DNA of 64,000 bases. Source: Chryseobacterium sp. W4I1. Its GTDB lineage: Bacteria > Bacteroidota > Bacteroidia > Flavobacteriales > Weeksellaceae. Under the pieces are notes generated by a model. It did no database searches. It was given only the letters and a program-made list of their open reading frames with translations, and was not told where the DNA came from. Positions 43,448-52,165 of the stretch are shown in pieces. The DNA is taken from assembly GCF_030816115.1 (NCBI RefSeq), contig NZ_JAUSXQ010000001.1, positions 2,542,001 through 2,606,000 on the forward strand. Reading direction: 5' to 3'. A program made the position numbers and the translations under genes. Each line of letters begins with the position of its first letter. Positions within the stretch are counted from its first letter, which is position 1.

Positions 43448-43470
43448 AAGTCCGGATGATATCCAGACTT
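43448..43470 (-). terminator. Terminator of holB
   Basis: AAGTCCGGAT (43448-43457) pairs with ATCCAGACTT (43461-43470), with one mismatch and a 3-nt loop. On the minus strand it is followed by T's (A's at 43443-43449). It lies 37 nt past the holB stop. Confidence 0.65.
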
Positions 43471-43507
43471 ATATTTTAAAAATTCAGCAGAGAAATATGT
43501 AGCTGAA

Positions 43508-44626
43508 TTATGAATTTTTATGAATGTAACGTGATAATTTTATACCCAAATCTGTCCAGACAATTTTAGGATTTCCGTTTCGGGTAAGATGAAGATCAGC
43601 AGTATTGATTTCTTCTAAAATGCTTTCGATATTCGCCCCGCTTATAAATTTTGAAAAACCTGTCCAGTTGAAGCCCTCTGCATCAATCTTTTTATAGACA
43701 AGATTTTCGGACTGATAGTTCTGAAGCAAAGCAAGCCTGAAGATCTCCGAGCAGTAGTTCAGAAAATTTTTCTGTTTTTCCCTGTTCCATCCTGCAATTT
43801 CTCTGGCCCAGAAGATAATACTTTTAAGGAATTGTGGCTTCTTCTTTACCATAAATGCATCCCTCACCCACTGTATAAAAAGCTTTTCGAATTCATCACT
43901 TTTGTGCCCGGAATTTAAAATCTTTATAGCATCATTAAGATTCCCCTGCGCCTCATGGATAATCTCCCCTGCTTTTTCAGCAGAAACAGAAAAGTTTTTT
44001 TTAAGATAATTTTCCAGATCTTCATCATTGATCCTGGGTACTTCTACAATCTGTGTCCTGGAAAGAATGGTGGGAAGAATATCGTTGGTAGTTTCGGCGG
44101 TAAGAAGGATAAGGGTCTTTGTCGGCGGCTCTTCCAGAAATTTCAGGAATTTGTTGGCGGCAGCAACATTCATTTTATCAGCTCTCCAAACGATCAGAAT
44201 TTTAGTTCCCCCTTCAAAACTTTTTAAAGCAAATTTCTGATTCTGGTCATCTATTTCATCTGCAGAAATAAAGAGCTGCTTGTTTTCAGATTCCAGGAAG
44301 GCAGTCCAGTCATCATAACTCGAATAAGGAGATGCCATGATCATTTCCCTGAATTCTTCAAATTTATTTTTGCTTAAAGAATTTTTGTTATCCGTAAAAA
44401 CCGGGAAGCTGAAATGCAGATCAAGGTGATTCAAATGCTCAACTTTAGAAGCGGCATGTTCATTTTCCTGACTAAAAACCTCTTTGGCATAAGCCAATAC
44501 CATAGGAAGTGTTCCATAGCCTTCTTTTCCAATAAAAAGCTGGGCATGGCTCACCCGGTTTTCAGCAATGCTTTCCCGAAGAAGTTTTTTCAGATTTTCC
44601 TGTCCGGCAATGTTCTCCCAATTCAT
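43508..44626 (-). CDS. holB: DNA polymerase III subunit delta'
   Basis: This 372-residue AAA+-fold subunit of the clamp loader begins MNWENIAGQENLKKLL and carries SHAQLFIGKEGYGTLPMVLA where a P-loop would be (degenerate, as usual for delta'). The SRC-like motif position holds LSRTQIVEVPRI, and KFLKFLEEPPTKTLILLT is typical of the family. The start is supported by the conserved N-terminus and by a -7 box four bases upstream. Confidence 0.93.
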   Translation of the reverse strand: MNWENIAGQENLKKLLRESIAENRVSHAQLFIGKEGYGTLPMVLAYAKEVFSQENEHAASKVEHLNHLDLHFSFPVFTDNKNSLSKNKFEEFREMIMASPYSSYDDWTAFLESENKQLFISADEIDDQNQKFALKSFEGGTKILIVWRADKMNVAAANKFLKFLEEPPTKTLILLTAETTNDILPTILSRTQIVEVPRINDEDLENYLKKNFSVSAEKAGEIIHEAQGNLNDAIKILNSGHKSDEFEKLFIQWVRDAFMVKKKPQFLKSIIFWAREIAGWNREKQKNFLNYCSEIFRLALLQNYQSENLVYKKIDAEGFNWTGFSKFISGANIESILEEINTADLHLTRNGNPKIVWTDLGIKLSRYIHKNS

Positions 44627-44630
44627 GTCC

Positions 44631-44638
44631 CAAAGATA
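44631..44638 (-). promoter_or_regulatory. -7 box of holB, predicted leaderless
   Basis: On the minus strand TATCTTTG is followed by GGAC and the holB ATG. It is an exact TAnnTTTG match with a four-base gap, placing the predicted +1 at the start codon. Confidence 0.55.
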
Positions 44639-44678
44639 AAAAAACTGGGGAAGAATTTGAGGTTAAATTTTAGAATAG

Positions 44679-44922
44679 TGTTAAATGTGAATGGTGAGTT
44701 TTTGCTTCGTAAGTCAATGGTCAATTTTGGTGCGTAGTGTGATGCGTGTTTCGAGGTTAGAGATCAGATATTAATTTTGGGTTGATGAAATTTTCGATAT
44801 CATGTTTCATATCTACATACATTATACTTACTATAACTGGAAAGCCTGCAATTAAATTCACTGTGAAGCAAATTTACTGTTCACTATTCACCTATTTGGC
44901 TGCCAAAAGAATTCACTTTTAA
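44679..44922. repeat. GTGAATGGTGA/GCTTCG inverted-repeat element
   Basis: The left arm (44679-44726) reads GTTAAATGTGAATGGTGAGT then TTTGCTTCGTAAGT. The right arm (44851-44922) in reverse complement gives GTTAAAAGTGAATT and TTTGCTTCACAGTGAATTT. The left arm matches the reverse complement of 58741-58790 over about 45 nt. A 15032-15066-type repeat (44737-44763) lies inside it. Confidence 0.65.
44737..44763. repeat. Second copy of the TTCGAAACCCG repeat
   Basis: TGTGATGCGTGTTTCGAGGT corresponds to the reverse complement of the repeat at 15032-15066 with a short internal deletion. Confidence 0.4.
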
Positions 44923-45056
44923 CAATTTCTATTTCCGCTTCATTAATAAATCGACAAAAAAGCCCATCAATTCTGTCCTTAACAAACTTTAACCACATAT
45001 AATTTTTACAATTCATTAATATTTAAGATATTTGCGCATTGTTTTAAAAATAAAGA

Positions 45057-46355
45057 ATGAAAAAAATCTTTGCGGTATCATTCATATCAGTTGGATACTT
45101 CCTAAATGCACAGAGTATTAGTAACTCTCCGTATGCAACTTATGGAATTGGAGATGTAAAATATGATAATACGATTGAAACTGCCTCTATGGGTGGTATA
45201 TCTACTGCTTATATCAGTGATTTCACGAGCAACTTCAATTTCGCAAACCCTGCGAATAACTCTAATTTCGAGCTTACAAGTATTAAACTGGAAGCTACCA
45301 ACGAAAACAATTACTTCAAAACAAATTATAACGATACGAAGTCTACCAAACATTCTACTTATCTTTCTAATATAGCATTAGCCTTTCCTTTGTCTCCAAA
45401 GGTTAAGCTGGGACTTTCCTATCAGCCTTACAGCTCCAAAAGCTATGATATTGTAAATATGAGTTCTGATAAGGAGGGAAATTTATTCTCCAATCGTTTT
45501 AGTGGAAGTGGAACGCTGAATACTGCCCAGGCAGCTGTATCTTATAAGATCGATCAGAATTTTGCTGTAGGTTTGAGAGCCAACCTATACTTTGGAAATC
45601 TTTATGATTTGAATGAGCTTAGAACTGCTGATAAAGATGGGAATGTTTCTGAATTTATTAACGGTTATGAAACCAAAAACAGCATCAAAAACTTCAACTT
45701 CACGCTTGGGGGTAGCTATCAGAGCCTGAATACGCGTACTGATAGAAAACTGACCATTGGAGCTACTGCTACGTTTGGAAACACAAGCAATATGACTACT
45801 GATTATGTCAACAGTACCTATGTGTATTCTGATGCAGCCAATTCGGTAAAAGCTTTGGAAACGATCATCGATCAGAAAAGTACAAGCTCTAAAAACCTTC
45901 TTCCGCTACAGGCATCTTTAGGTGTTGGTTATGGAAGTGAAAATCACTGGTTTGTTTCAGGGCAGCTTGATTATAAAAAAGGTGAAGATATTTCATATTT
46001 CGGAAAATCTTTTGATTTCCAGGATACATACAGAATTTCTGCCGGAGGTTGGTATTTACCAAACTACAATAACTTCAGAAGCTATTTCTCAAGGGTAGTT
46101 TACAGATACGGAGCCTTCTATGAAAGAGGAAACCTTAAAATAAACGGTAACAGCATCAATAAGTTCGGGATCTCAGGAGGTGTAATGCTTCCATTCAAAA
46201 CAAGTAGTATCACCAGAATGAGTGGTCTTGAACTTGGTTTGGAAATAGGAAAAAGAGGAACTCTTAAAAATAACCTGATCAATCAGAACTTTATTAACCT
46301 AAGGGTCGGCTTCAACTTTGCTGACAGATGGTTCAGAAAGAATCTGTACAACTAA
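45057..46355 (+). CDS. Outer-membrane beta-barrel protein, function unknown
   Basis: This 432-residue protein has a signal peptide (MKKIFAVSFISVGYFLNA), an N-terminal motif SPYATYGIGDVKYDNTIETASMGG (about 25-48) and many amphipathic strands ending in NLRVGFNFADRWFRKNLYN, in the style of FadL/PorV-like barrels. The function is unknown. It ends one base before the lptC start, so it is co-expressed with an LPS transport gene and could take part in outer-membrane lipid handling; that is inferred from context. Confidence 0.8.
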   Translation: MKKIFAVSFISVGYFLNAQSISNSPYATYGIGDVKYDNTIETASMGGISTAYISDFTSNFNFANPANNSNFELTSIKLEATNENNYFKTNYNDTKSTKHSTYLSNIALAFPLSPKVKLGLSYQPYSSKSYDIVNMSSDKEGNLFSNRFSGSGTLNTAQAAVSYKIDQNFAVGLRANLYFGNLYDLNELRTADKDGNVSEFINGYETKNSIKNFNFTLGGSYQSLNTRTDRKLTIGATATFGNTSNMTTDYVNSTYVYSDAANSVKALETIIDQKSTSSKNLLPLQASLGVGYGSENHWFVSGQLDYKKGEDISYFGKSFDFQDTYRISAGGWYLPNYNNFRSYFSRVVYRYGAFYERGNLKINGNSINKFGISGGVMLPFKTSSITRMSGLELGLEIGKRGTLKNNLINQNFINLRVGFNFADRWFRKNLYN

Positions 46356-46356
46356 A

Positions 46357-46953
46357 ATGAATTTTTCAAAAAAAATATCATATAAAAATATAGCATGCCT
46401 TTTTAGTTGTGCTATATTTTTTATATTGACATCCTGTGAAGAGGATCTTACCAAAGCCAATGGCAACAAAAGTAAGAACTTCCCATCACAGATTATTAAC
46501 AATGCCAATATCATACAGCGGGATTCGGGCTTTATATCTTTAAAAGCTAAAGCACCTATTATTGAAAAATACGAACTGATCGACAGTCCCTATGTTGTAG
46601 CAAGAAAAGGGATTAATATAGAGTTCTTTGATAAAAAGAAACCTAAAGTGCCCGGTAAGATTACCGCTAAATATGCCCGTATTTTTGAATATAAAAAATT
46701 CTACGAAGCAAAAGGTGATGTAAGGATTACTACCAATGAGGGACAGCGTTTTGCTATGGAAACCATCTACTGGGATCAGAAGAAAAATAGGATCTACACC
46801 AAAGATACGGTATACGTTACGATGGAAGACGGCTCTACCCTTGTGGGGGCCAACGGTATGACGGCCAAAGATGATTTCTCTGAATACACCTTCTTTAATA
46901 GCTCAGGTGATTTCAGTACCAAAAGACTCGAAGAAAAAAAAACACCGCAGTAA
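46357..46953 (+). CDS. lptC: LPS export periplasmic protein LptC
   Basis: LptC passes lipopolysaccharide from the LptB2FG pump to LptA across the periplasm. The 198 residues here carry a lipoprotein-like signal (MNFSKKISYKNIACLFSCAI..LTSC) and an OstA/LptA-like beta-jellyroll (GKITAKYARIFEYKKFYEAKGDVRITTNEGQ, about 90-120, then YWDQKKNRIYTKDTVYVTMEDG). The start at 46357 directly follows the preceding gene; an earlier ATG-free extension to 46318 is unlikely. It is followed by anmK after one base. Confidence 0.87.
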   Translation: MNFSKKISYKNIACLFSCAIFFILTSCEEDLTKANGNKSKNFPSQIINNANIIQRDSGFISLKAKAPIIEKYELIDSPYVVARKGINIEFFDKKKPKVPGKITAKYARIFEYKKFYEAKGDVRITTNEGQRFAMETIYWDQKKNRIYTKDTVYVTMEDGSTLVGANGMTAKDDFSEYTFFNSSGDFSTKRLEEKKTPQ

Positions 46954-46954
46954 T

Positions 46955-47999
46955 ATGAGATTTCAGGCTATTGGGCTCATGTCCGGGAACCAGTCTGGAC
47001 GGCCTGGATATCTGTTTTGCAGCCTTCGAAAAAAAGGAACGCTGGAATTTTCAGATCCTGCAGGCAGAAACCCTTCCCTATCCTCAAAAATGGGAGGAAA
47101 AGCTTAGAAATTCCATCCATTTATCTCCAGAAGAATTACTGAAACTTCATTCAGAATACGGTTTTTATCTGGGACAAAAAGTTCAGGAATTTATTACAAA
47201 GAACGATCTTGAAAACATAGATCTGATCGCGTCTCACGGTCATACGGTTTTTCACCAGCCTCATAAAAAATTTACACTGCAGATCGGGGATGGCAGAGCT
47301 GTTAAAATAGCTACGGGCCTTCCTGTTGTTTATGATTTCAGAAGCCAGGATGTTCTGATGGGTGGAAACGGCGCTCCTTTGGTACCCATTGGTGATGAGC
47401 TGCTTTTTTCCGGATATGATGCATGCCTCAATCTGGGCGGGTTTTCCAATATCTCTTTAAGACAGAACAATCAAAGAATCGCCTTTGATATTGCCCCGGT
47501 GAATATTGTACTGAACAGATTAGCACAGAAATTTAATAAAAGTTTTGATGAAAATGGCGATCTGGCAAGAAAAGGTAATATAAACGAAGATCTTTTAGAG
47601 AAACTTAATACATTGAAATTCTACAGCCAGCCGCACCCTAAATCTTTAGGCATCGAATGGTGCACAGAGTCTATTTTTCCGCTTTTAGAAAACATTGAAA
47701 CAGGAAATGTCATGGCTACTTTTACAGAACATATTGCCCTGCAGATTTCTGATGTCATCAATAAAAACAATTTGCAGAATGTTCTTTGCACAGGCGGAGG
47801 CACATATAATACTTTTCTGACCGAAAAGATCAAAGAAAAAACCGGATCCAAAATCATGATCCCTGAAAATGAGATCATCAATTACAAAGAAGCCCTGATC
47901 TTTGCTTTTATGGGTGTTTTAAGGATGAATAATGAGATCAATGTTCTTTCATCTGCAACCGGCAGTTCCAAAGATCACAGCTCAGGAATCGTTGCATAA
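46955..47999 (+). pseudogene. anmK: Anhydro-N-acetylmuramic acid kinase, frameshifted
   Basis: AnmK phosphorylates and opens 1,6-anhydro-MurNAc during cell-wall recycling. The ATG at 46955 starts MRFQAIGLMSG. The family then needs TSLDGLDI, which appears only in the next frame (read from 46971). One extra A in GGGAACC at 46988-46989 breaks the frame; removing it restores GLMSGTSLDGLDIC and gives about 347 residues. Other motifs (LNLGGFSNIS, CTGGGTYN) are intact. The lesion is either a fresh mutation or a sequence error. A TTG at 46971 could not rescue function because it lacks the first strand. Confidence 0.9.
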
Positions 48000-48003
48000 A
48001 AAA

Positions 48004-48021
48004 ACCTTCATTACTGAAGGT
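48004..48021. terminator. Terminator between convergent anmK and SRPBCC genes
   Basis: ACCTTCA (48004-48010) and TGAAGGT (48015-48021) form a 7-bp stem with a TTAC loop. Flanking A's and T's make it usable on both strands. Confidence 0.7.
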
Positions 48022-48028
48022 CTGATTT

Positions 48029-48418
48029 TTATTTGTAAGCTTCGATCTTATCTGTCAAAGTATTGATAAAGTTCTGAAGCGGTTTTTCTACCATCATTTT
48101 GATGAAAGGATTGAATTTACCTTCAAAAAGCATCTGAACTTCTGTCTGATTTTCACTTACAGGATTCAAAGTAGCTGTTAATGTAAAATCCAGACTTGAG
48201 CTTGCTGATTTCAAAACAGCTTTCTGCTCATCCACTTCATCTATTTTCAAAGCGATTTCCGGCATTCCCTGTAATCCGAATTTGAATCCGTTGTCTCTTG
48301 TTTCAAATTTCTGAAGACCGTCCGGCATAAAATCTTTATAGTTTTCAGGTGATTTCAATAATTCAGATAGATCTTTAGATGATTTATTAACAATAATTTT
48401 TCGTCCTTCTAAATTCAT
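48029..48418 (-). CDS. SRPBCC-family protein
   Basis: This 129-residue protein has the START/polyketide-cyclase-like fold: an N-terminal strand with NKSSKDLSELLKSPENYKDFMPDGLQKF, central beta strands (FTLTATLNPVSENQTEVQMLFEG) and a long C-terminal helix (MVEKPLQNFINTLTDKIEAY). Such proteins bind hydrophobic ligands; the ligand is not evident. It is divergent from a NUDIX hydrolase with overlapping promoter boxes. Confidence 0.83.
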   Translation of the reverse strand: MNLEGRKIIVNKSSKDLSELLKSPENYKDFMPDGLQKFETRDNGFKFGLQGMPEIALKIDEVDEQKAVLKSASSSLDFTLTATLNPVSENQTEVQMLFEGKFNPFIKMMVEKPLQNFINTLTDKIEAYK

Positions 48419-48422
48419 TTTT

Positions 48423-48430
48423 TATTTTTG
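48423..48430 (+). promoter_or_regulatory. -7 box of the NUDIX gene
   Basis: TATTTTTG matches TAnnTTTG, 28 nt before the ATG at 48459. Confidence 0.5.
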
Positions 48431-48451
48431 TATTTAAATTCTTAATTATTA

Positions 48452-48459
48452 CAAATATA
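48452..48459 (-). promoter_or_regulatory. -7 box of the SRPBCC gene
   Basis: TATATTTG on the minus strand matches TAnnTTTG, 33 nt before the ATG at 48418. It touches the ATG of the divergent NUDIX gene, so the -33 region would lie inside that gene. Confidence 0.4.
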
Positions 48460-49070
48460 TGTATAAAGTTTTTGTGAACGAAAAAAAATTATTACTGTCT
48501 AAGCAATCTGAAAACTTAGAAAAAACGCTTGGATATGAAAACGTCACAAGCCTGGAAATCGCTCTCGATCTTCTGGAAAATACATCTATAAGGGAATTGA
48601 ATGTTTACGGTGAGAATATTGACGAAATCTGGAAGGAGTTTCAAACGCTTTTCAGAATTATAGAAGCTGCCGGAGGACTTGTCAGCAATTCTCAAGGCGA
48701 ACTCCTTTTCATCAAAAGGCTGGGCAAATGGGATCTTCCTAAAGGTAAGATGGAGAAGGGAGAATCCCGTGAAGAATCTGCAGTAAGGGAGATTGAAGAA
48801 GAAACCGGGCTGAAAGATGTCGAGCTTGTAGATTTCATTAATACGACTTACCATATCTATATCGAAAGAAACGGTGAAAAGATCCTTAAATGTACACACT
48901 GGTTTGAAATGAATTTCAATGGTGAAGATACTTCTAAGCCTCAGATTGAAGAAGGAATCACTGAAGTAGCCTGGAAAAACACCACCCAGATCGAGGATGA
49001 AGTTTTCCCAAGCACATTCAAAAATATCAAACTGATTGTAAAAGAGTTCTGGAATTTAAAGACTAGATAA
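48459..49070 (+). CDS. NUDIX hydrolase
   Basis: This 203-residue protein has a NUDIX domain in its C-terminal two thirds. The full box GX5EX7REUXEEXGU spans residues 96-118 (Gly96, Glu102, Arg110-Glu111, Glu114-Glu115, Gly117). The first 70 residues form an extra N-terminal domain. The nucleotide-derivative substrate is unknown. The 3' end overlaps the convergent murF stop by eight bases. Confidence 0.92.
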   Translation: MYKVFVNEKKLLLSKQSENLEKTLGYENVTSLEIALDLLENTSIRELNVYGENIDEIWKEFQTLFRIIEAAGGLVSNSQGELLFIKRLGKWDLPKGKMEKGESREESAVREIEEETGLKDVELVDFINTTYHIYIERNGEKILKCTHWFEMNFNGEDTSKPQIEEGITEVAWKNTTQIEDEVFPSTFKNIKLIVKEFWNLKTR

Positions 49071-50334
49071 ATTCTATCGCTTTTTCCAGTGCAATTCCCC
49101 GCGATCCTTTTAACAAAATATTTTCAGACTGGATTGTATTGTGCTGAAGGTATTCTATAAGTTCTGCCGTATTTTCAAAAGATAATGGTGAAGGATTAAC
49201 ATTTTTAAAATGCTTTCCTACCGTGATGACCTGGTCAAAAGCAAGCTCATGGGCAAGTTTTAGGATAGATACATGTTCTTTCTCACTTTCATCACCTAAC
49301 TCAAGCATATCTCCGATAATGACTGTTTTTGCCCCTTCAAAAGTGGCGAAATTCTGCAGGGAAGCAGTCATTGAGCTGGGATTGGCATTATAGGTATCAA
49401 GCACTAATGTTCTTCCTTCCTTTGTCACAACCTGCGAGCGCATGTTGGTTGGCGTATAATTTTCTATCGCCTGCTTTATTTTATCAAAGCTGATCCCAAA
49501 ATGCAGTCCAAGACTGGCTGCTGCACACAGATTGGTAAAATTATATTCTCCGGTCAGTTTTGAAACGGCTTTTTCACCTTTAAAATTAAGCCCTACAAAA
49601 TGTTCTTCTGAGAACAGCCCGAAATCGTAATCGGAACTCTCTTTTCCAAACGTAATCTTAGGAGTGTAGTTTTCGGTTTTTTCCGTTTGAATAGGATCGT
49701 TCTCATTTACAACAATGGTCTTGTGATGACTTTTCAGATAATCATACAGTTCAGACTTACCTTTGATAACCCCTTCAAATCCACCAAAACCTTCCAGGTG
49801 GGCTTTCCCAAAATTGGTAATATATCCAAAATCGGGTTGTGAAATCCTACATAAAAGTTCTATTTCTTTCTGGTGATTGGCTCCCATTTCTACCACAGCC
49901 ATTTCATGTTCCGTTTTAATGGAAAGAATGGTTAACGGTACCCCGATATGGTTATTCAAATTTCCGGAGGTATACTGTACATTAAATTTTTCAGCAAGCA
50001 CGGCATGGATGATTTCTTTGGTGGTAGTCTTTCCGTTACTTCCGGTAAGGCCTATAACAGGGATACCCAGCTGGTTTCTATGATGCACTGCAAGCTGTTG
50101 CAGAAATTCCAATGTAGACGGAACACAGAATATGTTTCTGTCCTTATTTTCAAATTCCGGCTGTTCCACAATCACCGCCAAAGCACCATCGTCAACTGCT
50201 TTTTCTGCTAAAGCAGCAGCATTGAAATTTTCACCGGAAAAAGCAAAGAAAATATCATTTCTGCCAACTTTCCTGCTGTCGATTGTTACTTTATCTGACT
50301 TTAAAAACAAAGGATAAAACTGTTCTGTATTCAT
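49063..50334 (-). CDS. murF: UDP-MurNAc-tripeptide D-Ala-D-Ala ligase
   Basis: This enzyme adds D-alanyl-D-alanine to the UDP-MurNAc tripeptide, the last cytoplasmic step in muropeptide assembly. The 423 residues show the N-terminal substrate domain (VTIDSRKVGRNDIFFAFSGEN), the ATP loop GLTGSNGKTTTK (95-106), VVEMGANHQKEIELL and the C-terminal DTYNANPSSMTASL. The start at 50334 is well supported and has a -7 box four bases upstream, immediately after the gldJ terminator. Confidence 0.96.
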   Translation of the reverse strand: MNTEQFYPLFLKSDKVTIDSRKVGRNDIFFAFSGENFNAAALAEKAVDDGALAVIVEQPEFENKDRNIFCVPSTLEFLQQLAVHHRNQLGIPVIGLTGSNGKTTTKEIIHAVLAEKFNVQYTSGNLNNHIGVPLTILSIKTEHEMAVVEMGANHQKEIELLCRISQPDFGYITNFGKAHLEGFGGFEGVIKGKSELYDYLKSHHKTIVVNENDPIQTEKTENYTPKITFGKESSDYDFGLFSEEHFVGLNFKGEKAVSKLTGEYNFTNLCAAASLGLHFGISFDKIKQAIENYTPTNMRSQVVTKEGRTLVLDTYNANPSSMTASLQNFATFEGAKTVIIGDMLELGDESEKEHVSILKLAHELAFDQVITVGKHFKNVNPSPLSFENTAELIEYLQHNTIQSENILLKGSRGIALEKAIEFI

Positions 50335-50338
50335 AGTT

Positions 50339-50346
50339 CAAAAATA
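50339..50346 (-). promoter_or_regulatory. -7 box of murF, predicted leaderless
   Basis: On the minus strand TATTTTTG is followed by AACT and the murF ATG. It overlaps the T-run of the gldJ terminator. It matches TAnnTTTG exactly with a four-base gap. Confidence 0.5.
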
Positions 50347-50348
50347 AA

Positions 50349-50376
50349 AAAACCTTCCGGAAATCCGGAAGGTTTT
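50349..50376 (-). terminator. Terminator of gldJ
   Basis: AAAACCTTCCGG (50349-50360) pairs with CCGGAAGGTTTT (50365-50376) around a 4-nt loop, a perfect 12-bp stem. T's follow on both strands. It lies 24 nt past the gldJ stop and just upstream of murF. Confidence 0.9.
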
Positions 50377-50399
50377 TTGTAAGTATTTTTTGATAAATA

Positions 50400-52001
50400 T
50401 TATCTTCTAGTTCTGTTCTTGTCGCTAACTCTAGCATCCTGTGCAACACGGAAGCCAATCCATCCGTAAGCTTTGCCCTGGTTTTTGTATCTTCTTTGTC
50501 CCGGATCCAACCAATATGCTGTATCCTGCCAAGAACCACCTTTTACAACTCTTACATCATTAGACATTGCTGAAGTTCTGTCTTTAGTGTCTTTCATCAT
50601 TTTCACTCTTCCTCCCGCATCTACTACAAATCTTTTCTGAGGAGAGTTGTACATATTATAAGAAGAAGCTGAGTCTGAAGCTCTGTAATATTCTAAAGAA
50701 GACTGTCTGTCCCCATCTCTGTAGTTTCTGTAATCAGCGATAGTTTCTCTTTCAAACTGTCCAGGAAGTCCTTTATATACTAATCTTCCGTCGGCTAACG
50801 TATCATACTTGATAGTTCCTTCGTCGATCATTTTGTAAGTTCCATCACCGTTTCTTACAACAGCCTGAGGCATATTTCCTCTGTAATAATTGAAGTCATT
50901 GAAATCTTCATCAATGATAGGTCTGTATACATCAGCCGTCCATTCGGAAACGTTACCATACATACCGTAGATTCCAAGATCATTAGATGGATATTGTCTT
51001 ACGTCTGCAGTTTGTGCTGCTCCGTCATTTTTCCATCCTGCAATACCAGAATAGTCACCTTTCCCCATTTTGAAGTTTTCAAGGAACATTCCTTTATCTC
51101 TTCCTTTAGTCCCTTTTAATCTTTCAATTTCAGGTTTTTTACCCAGGTATTGGTTATATTCTCTGTTCTTAGCCATACCAAGAGCTGCATATTCCCATTC
51201 TACTTCAGTAGGAAGTCTGAACTTCTGAACCATTGAAGAGTTTGGAGCTCTGTTTGCAGAAAGAAGCCTCTGGTTGGTTGTTTTCATACCAGATTTCTGC
51301 TGCATTCTTTTTTCGTTGATATAGCCCTGCATTTCCGGATCATTCGATTTGAATTTATCCATGTTAAATGCTGTACCACCTTGGTTATTGGATTCGTTGA
51401 TATACAAATCTTTAGCAATAACTCCGGACTGCATCAAAGCTTTTTCATTTGCTCTATCTGTAAGCCACTCACAATATCTGTTTGCCTGGGTCCAGGAAAC
51501 TCCTACTACCGGGTAGTAATCGAATTCTGGAGAACGCAGATAAGTTTCATTATAATCGTTTCTAGATAATTTGTTATCCCATAAAAGAGTATCTGGCAAA
51601 GCGCCGTTATAAATCTCTTTAAAGCTAGGATCACTTGGAGGGAATACATACTTCAACCATGTAAGGTATTCGCGGTATTCATAGTTAGTAATTTCTGTTT
51701 CTCCGATGAAGAATGAACTTACCTGCATTCTGCGAGGTGTGTTATTCCAATCATGCATAACATCATCTTTCACTAATCCCATTGTAAAAGTTCCACCTTC
51801 TACATATACCATTCCTGGCCACCCCTTCTGCTTTTGTTGCTTTCCTGCAAAAAACCAACCTTGTTTTTCGTTTGGTTTCCAACCCGTCTTGCTGACAAAT
51901 TTTTTAGTACCGCCTCCTTTGCTTGTACCTGATCCGCCGCAGCTGGTTAATGCAAGTGTAGAACTTAATGCTATTAATGAAAACAACTGTAGTTTTTTCA
52001 T
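50400..52001 (-). CDS. gldJ: Gliding motility lipoprotein GldJ
   Basis: GldJ is an essential lipoprotein of gliding motility and type IX secretion in Flavobacteriia. The 533 residues have a lipoprotein signal (MKKLQLFSLIALSSTLALTSC, Cys21) and a formylglycine-generating-enzyme-like (SUMF) fold with VYVEGGTFTMG near the start, FRLPTEVEWEYAALG in the middle and VRVVKGGSWQDTAYWLDPGQ near the end. The start at 52001 fits the signal; the frame extends to 52091. It is divergent from porU, an arrangement conserved in this phylum. Confidence 0.95.
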   Translation of the reverse strand: MKKLQLFSLIALSSTLALTSCGGSGTSKGGGTKKFVSKTGWKPNEKQGWFFAGKQQKQKGWPGMVYVEGGTFTMGLVKDDVMHDWNNTPRRMQVSSFFIGETEITNYEYREYLTWLKYVFPPSDPSFKEIYNGALPDTLLWDNKLSRNDYNETYLRSPEFDYYPVVGVSWTQANRYCEWLTDRANEKALMQSGVIAKDLYINESNNQGGTAFNMDKFKSNDPEMQGYINEKRMQQKSGMKTTNQRLLSANRAPNSSMVQKFRLPTEVEWEYAALGMAKNREYNQYLGKKPEIERLKGTKGRDKGMFLENFKMGKGDYSGIAGWKNDGAAQTADVRQYPSNDLGIYGMYGNVSEWTADVYRPIIDEDFNDFNYYRGNMPQAVVRNGDGTYKMIDEGTIKYDTLADGRLVYKGLPGQFERETIADYRNYRDGDRQSSLEYYRASDSASSYNMYNSPQKRFVVDAGGRVKMMKDTKDRTSAMSNDVRVVKGGSWQDTAYWLDPGQRRYKNQGKAYGWIGFRVAQDARVSDKNRTRR

Positions 52002-52165
52002 AGTCGATATAAATATTTTCAAAGTACAAAGAAAAAATAAATTATTCAATAAATCAAGTAAACATTTGATTTTTTTGAAAAACGTTAACAAATTAATTTT
52101 ATTGTATCACAATTTAATTCTAAAATTTTCATTTTATTTGTAATTCGGAAATTTCAATAACAAAC

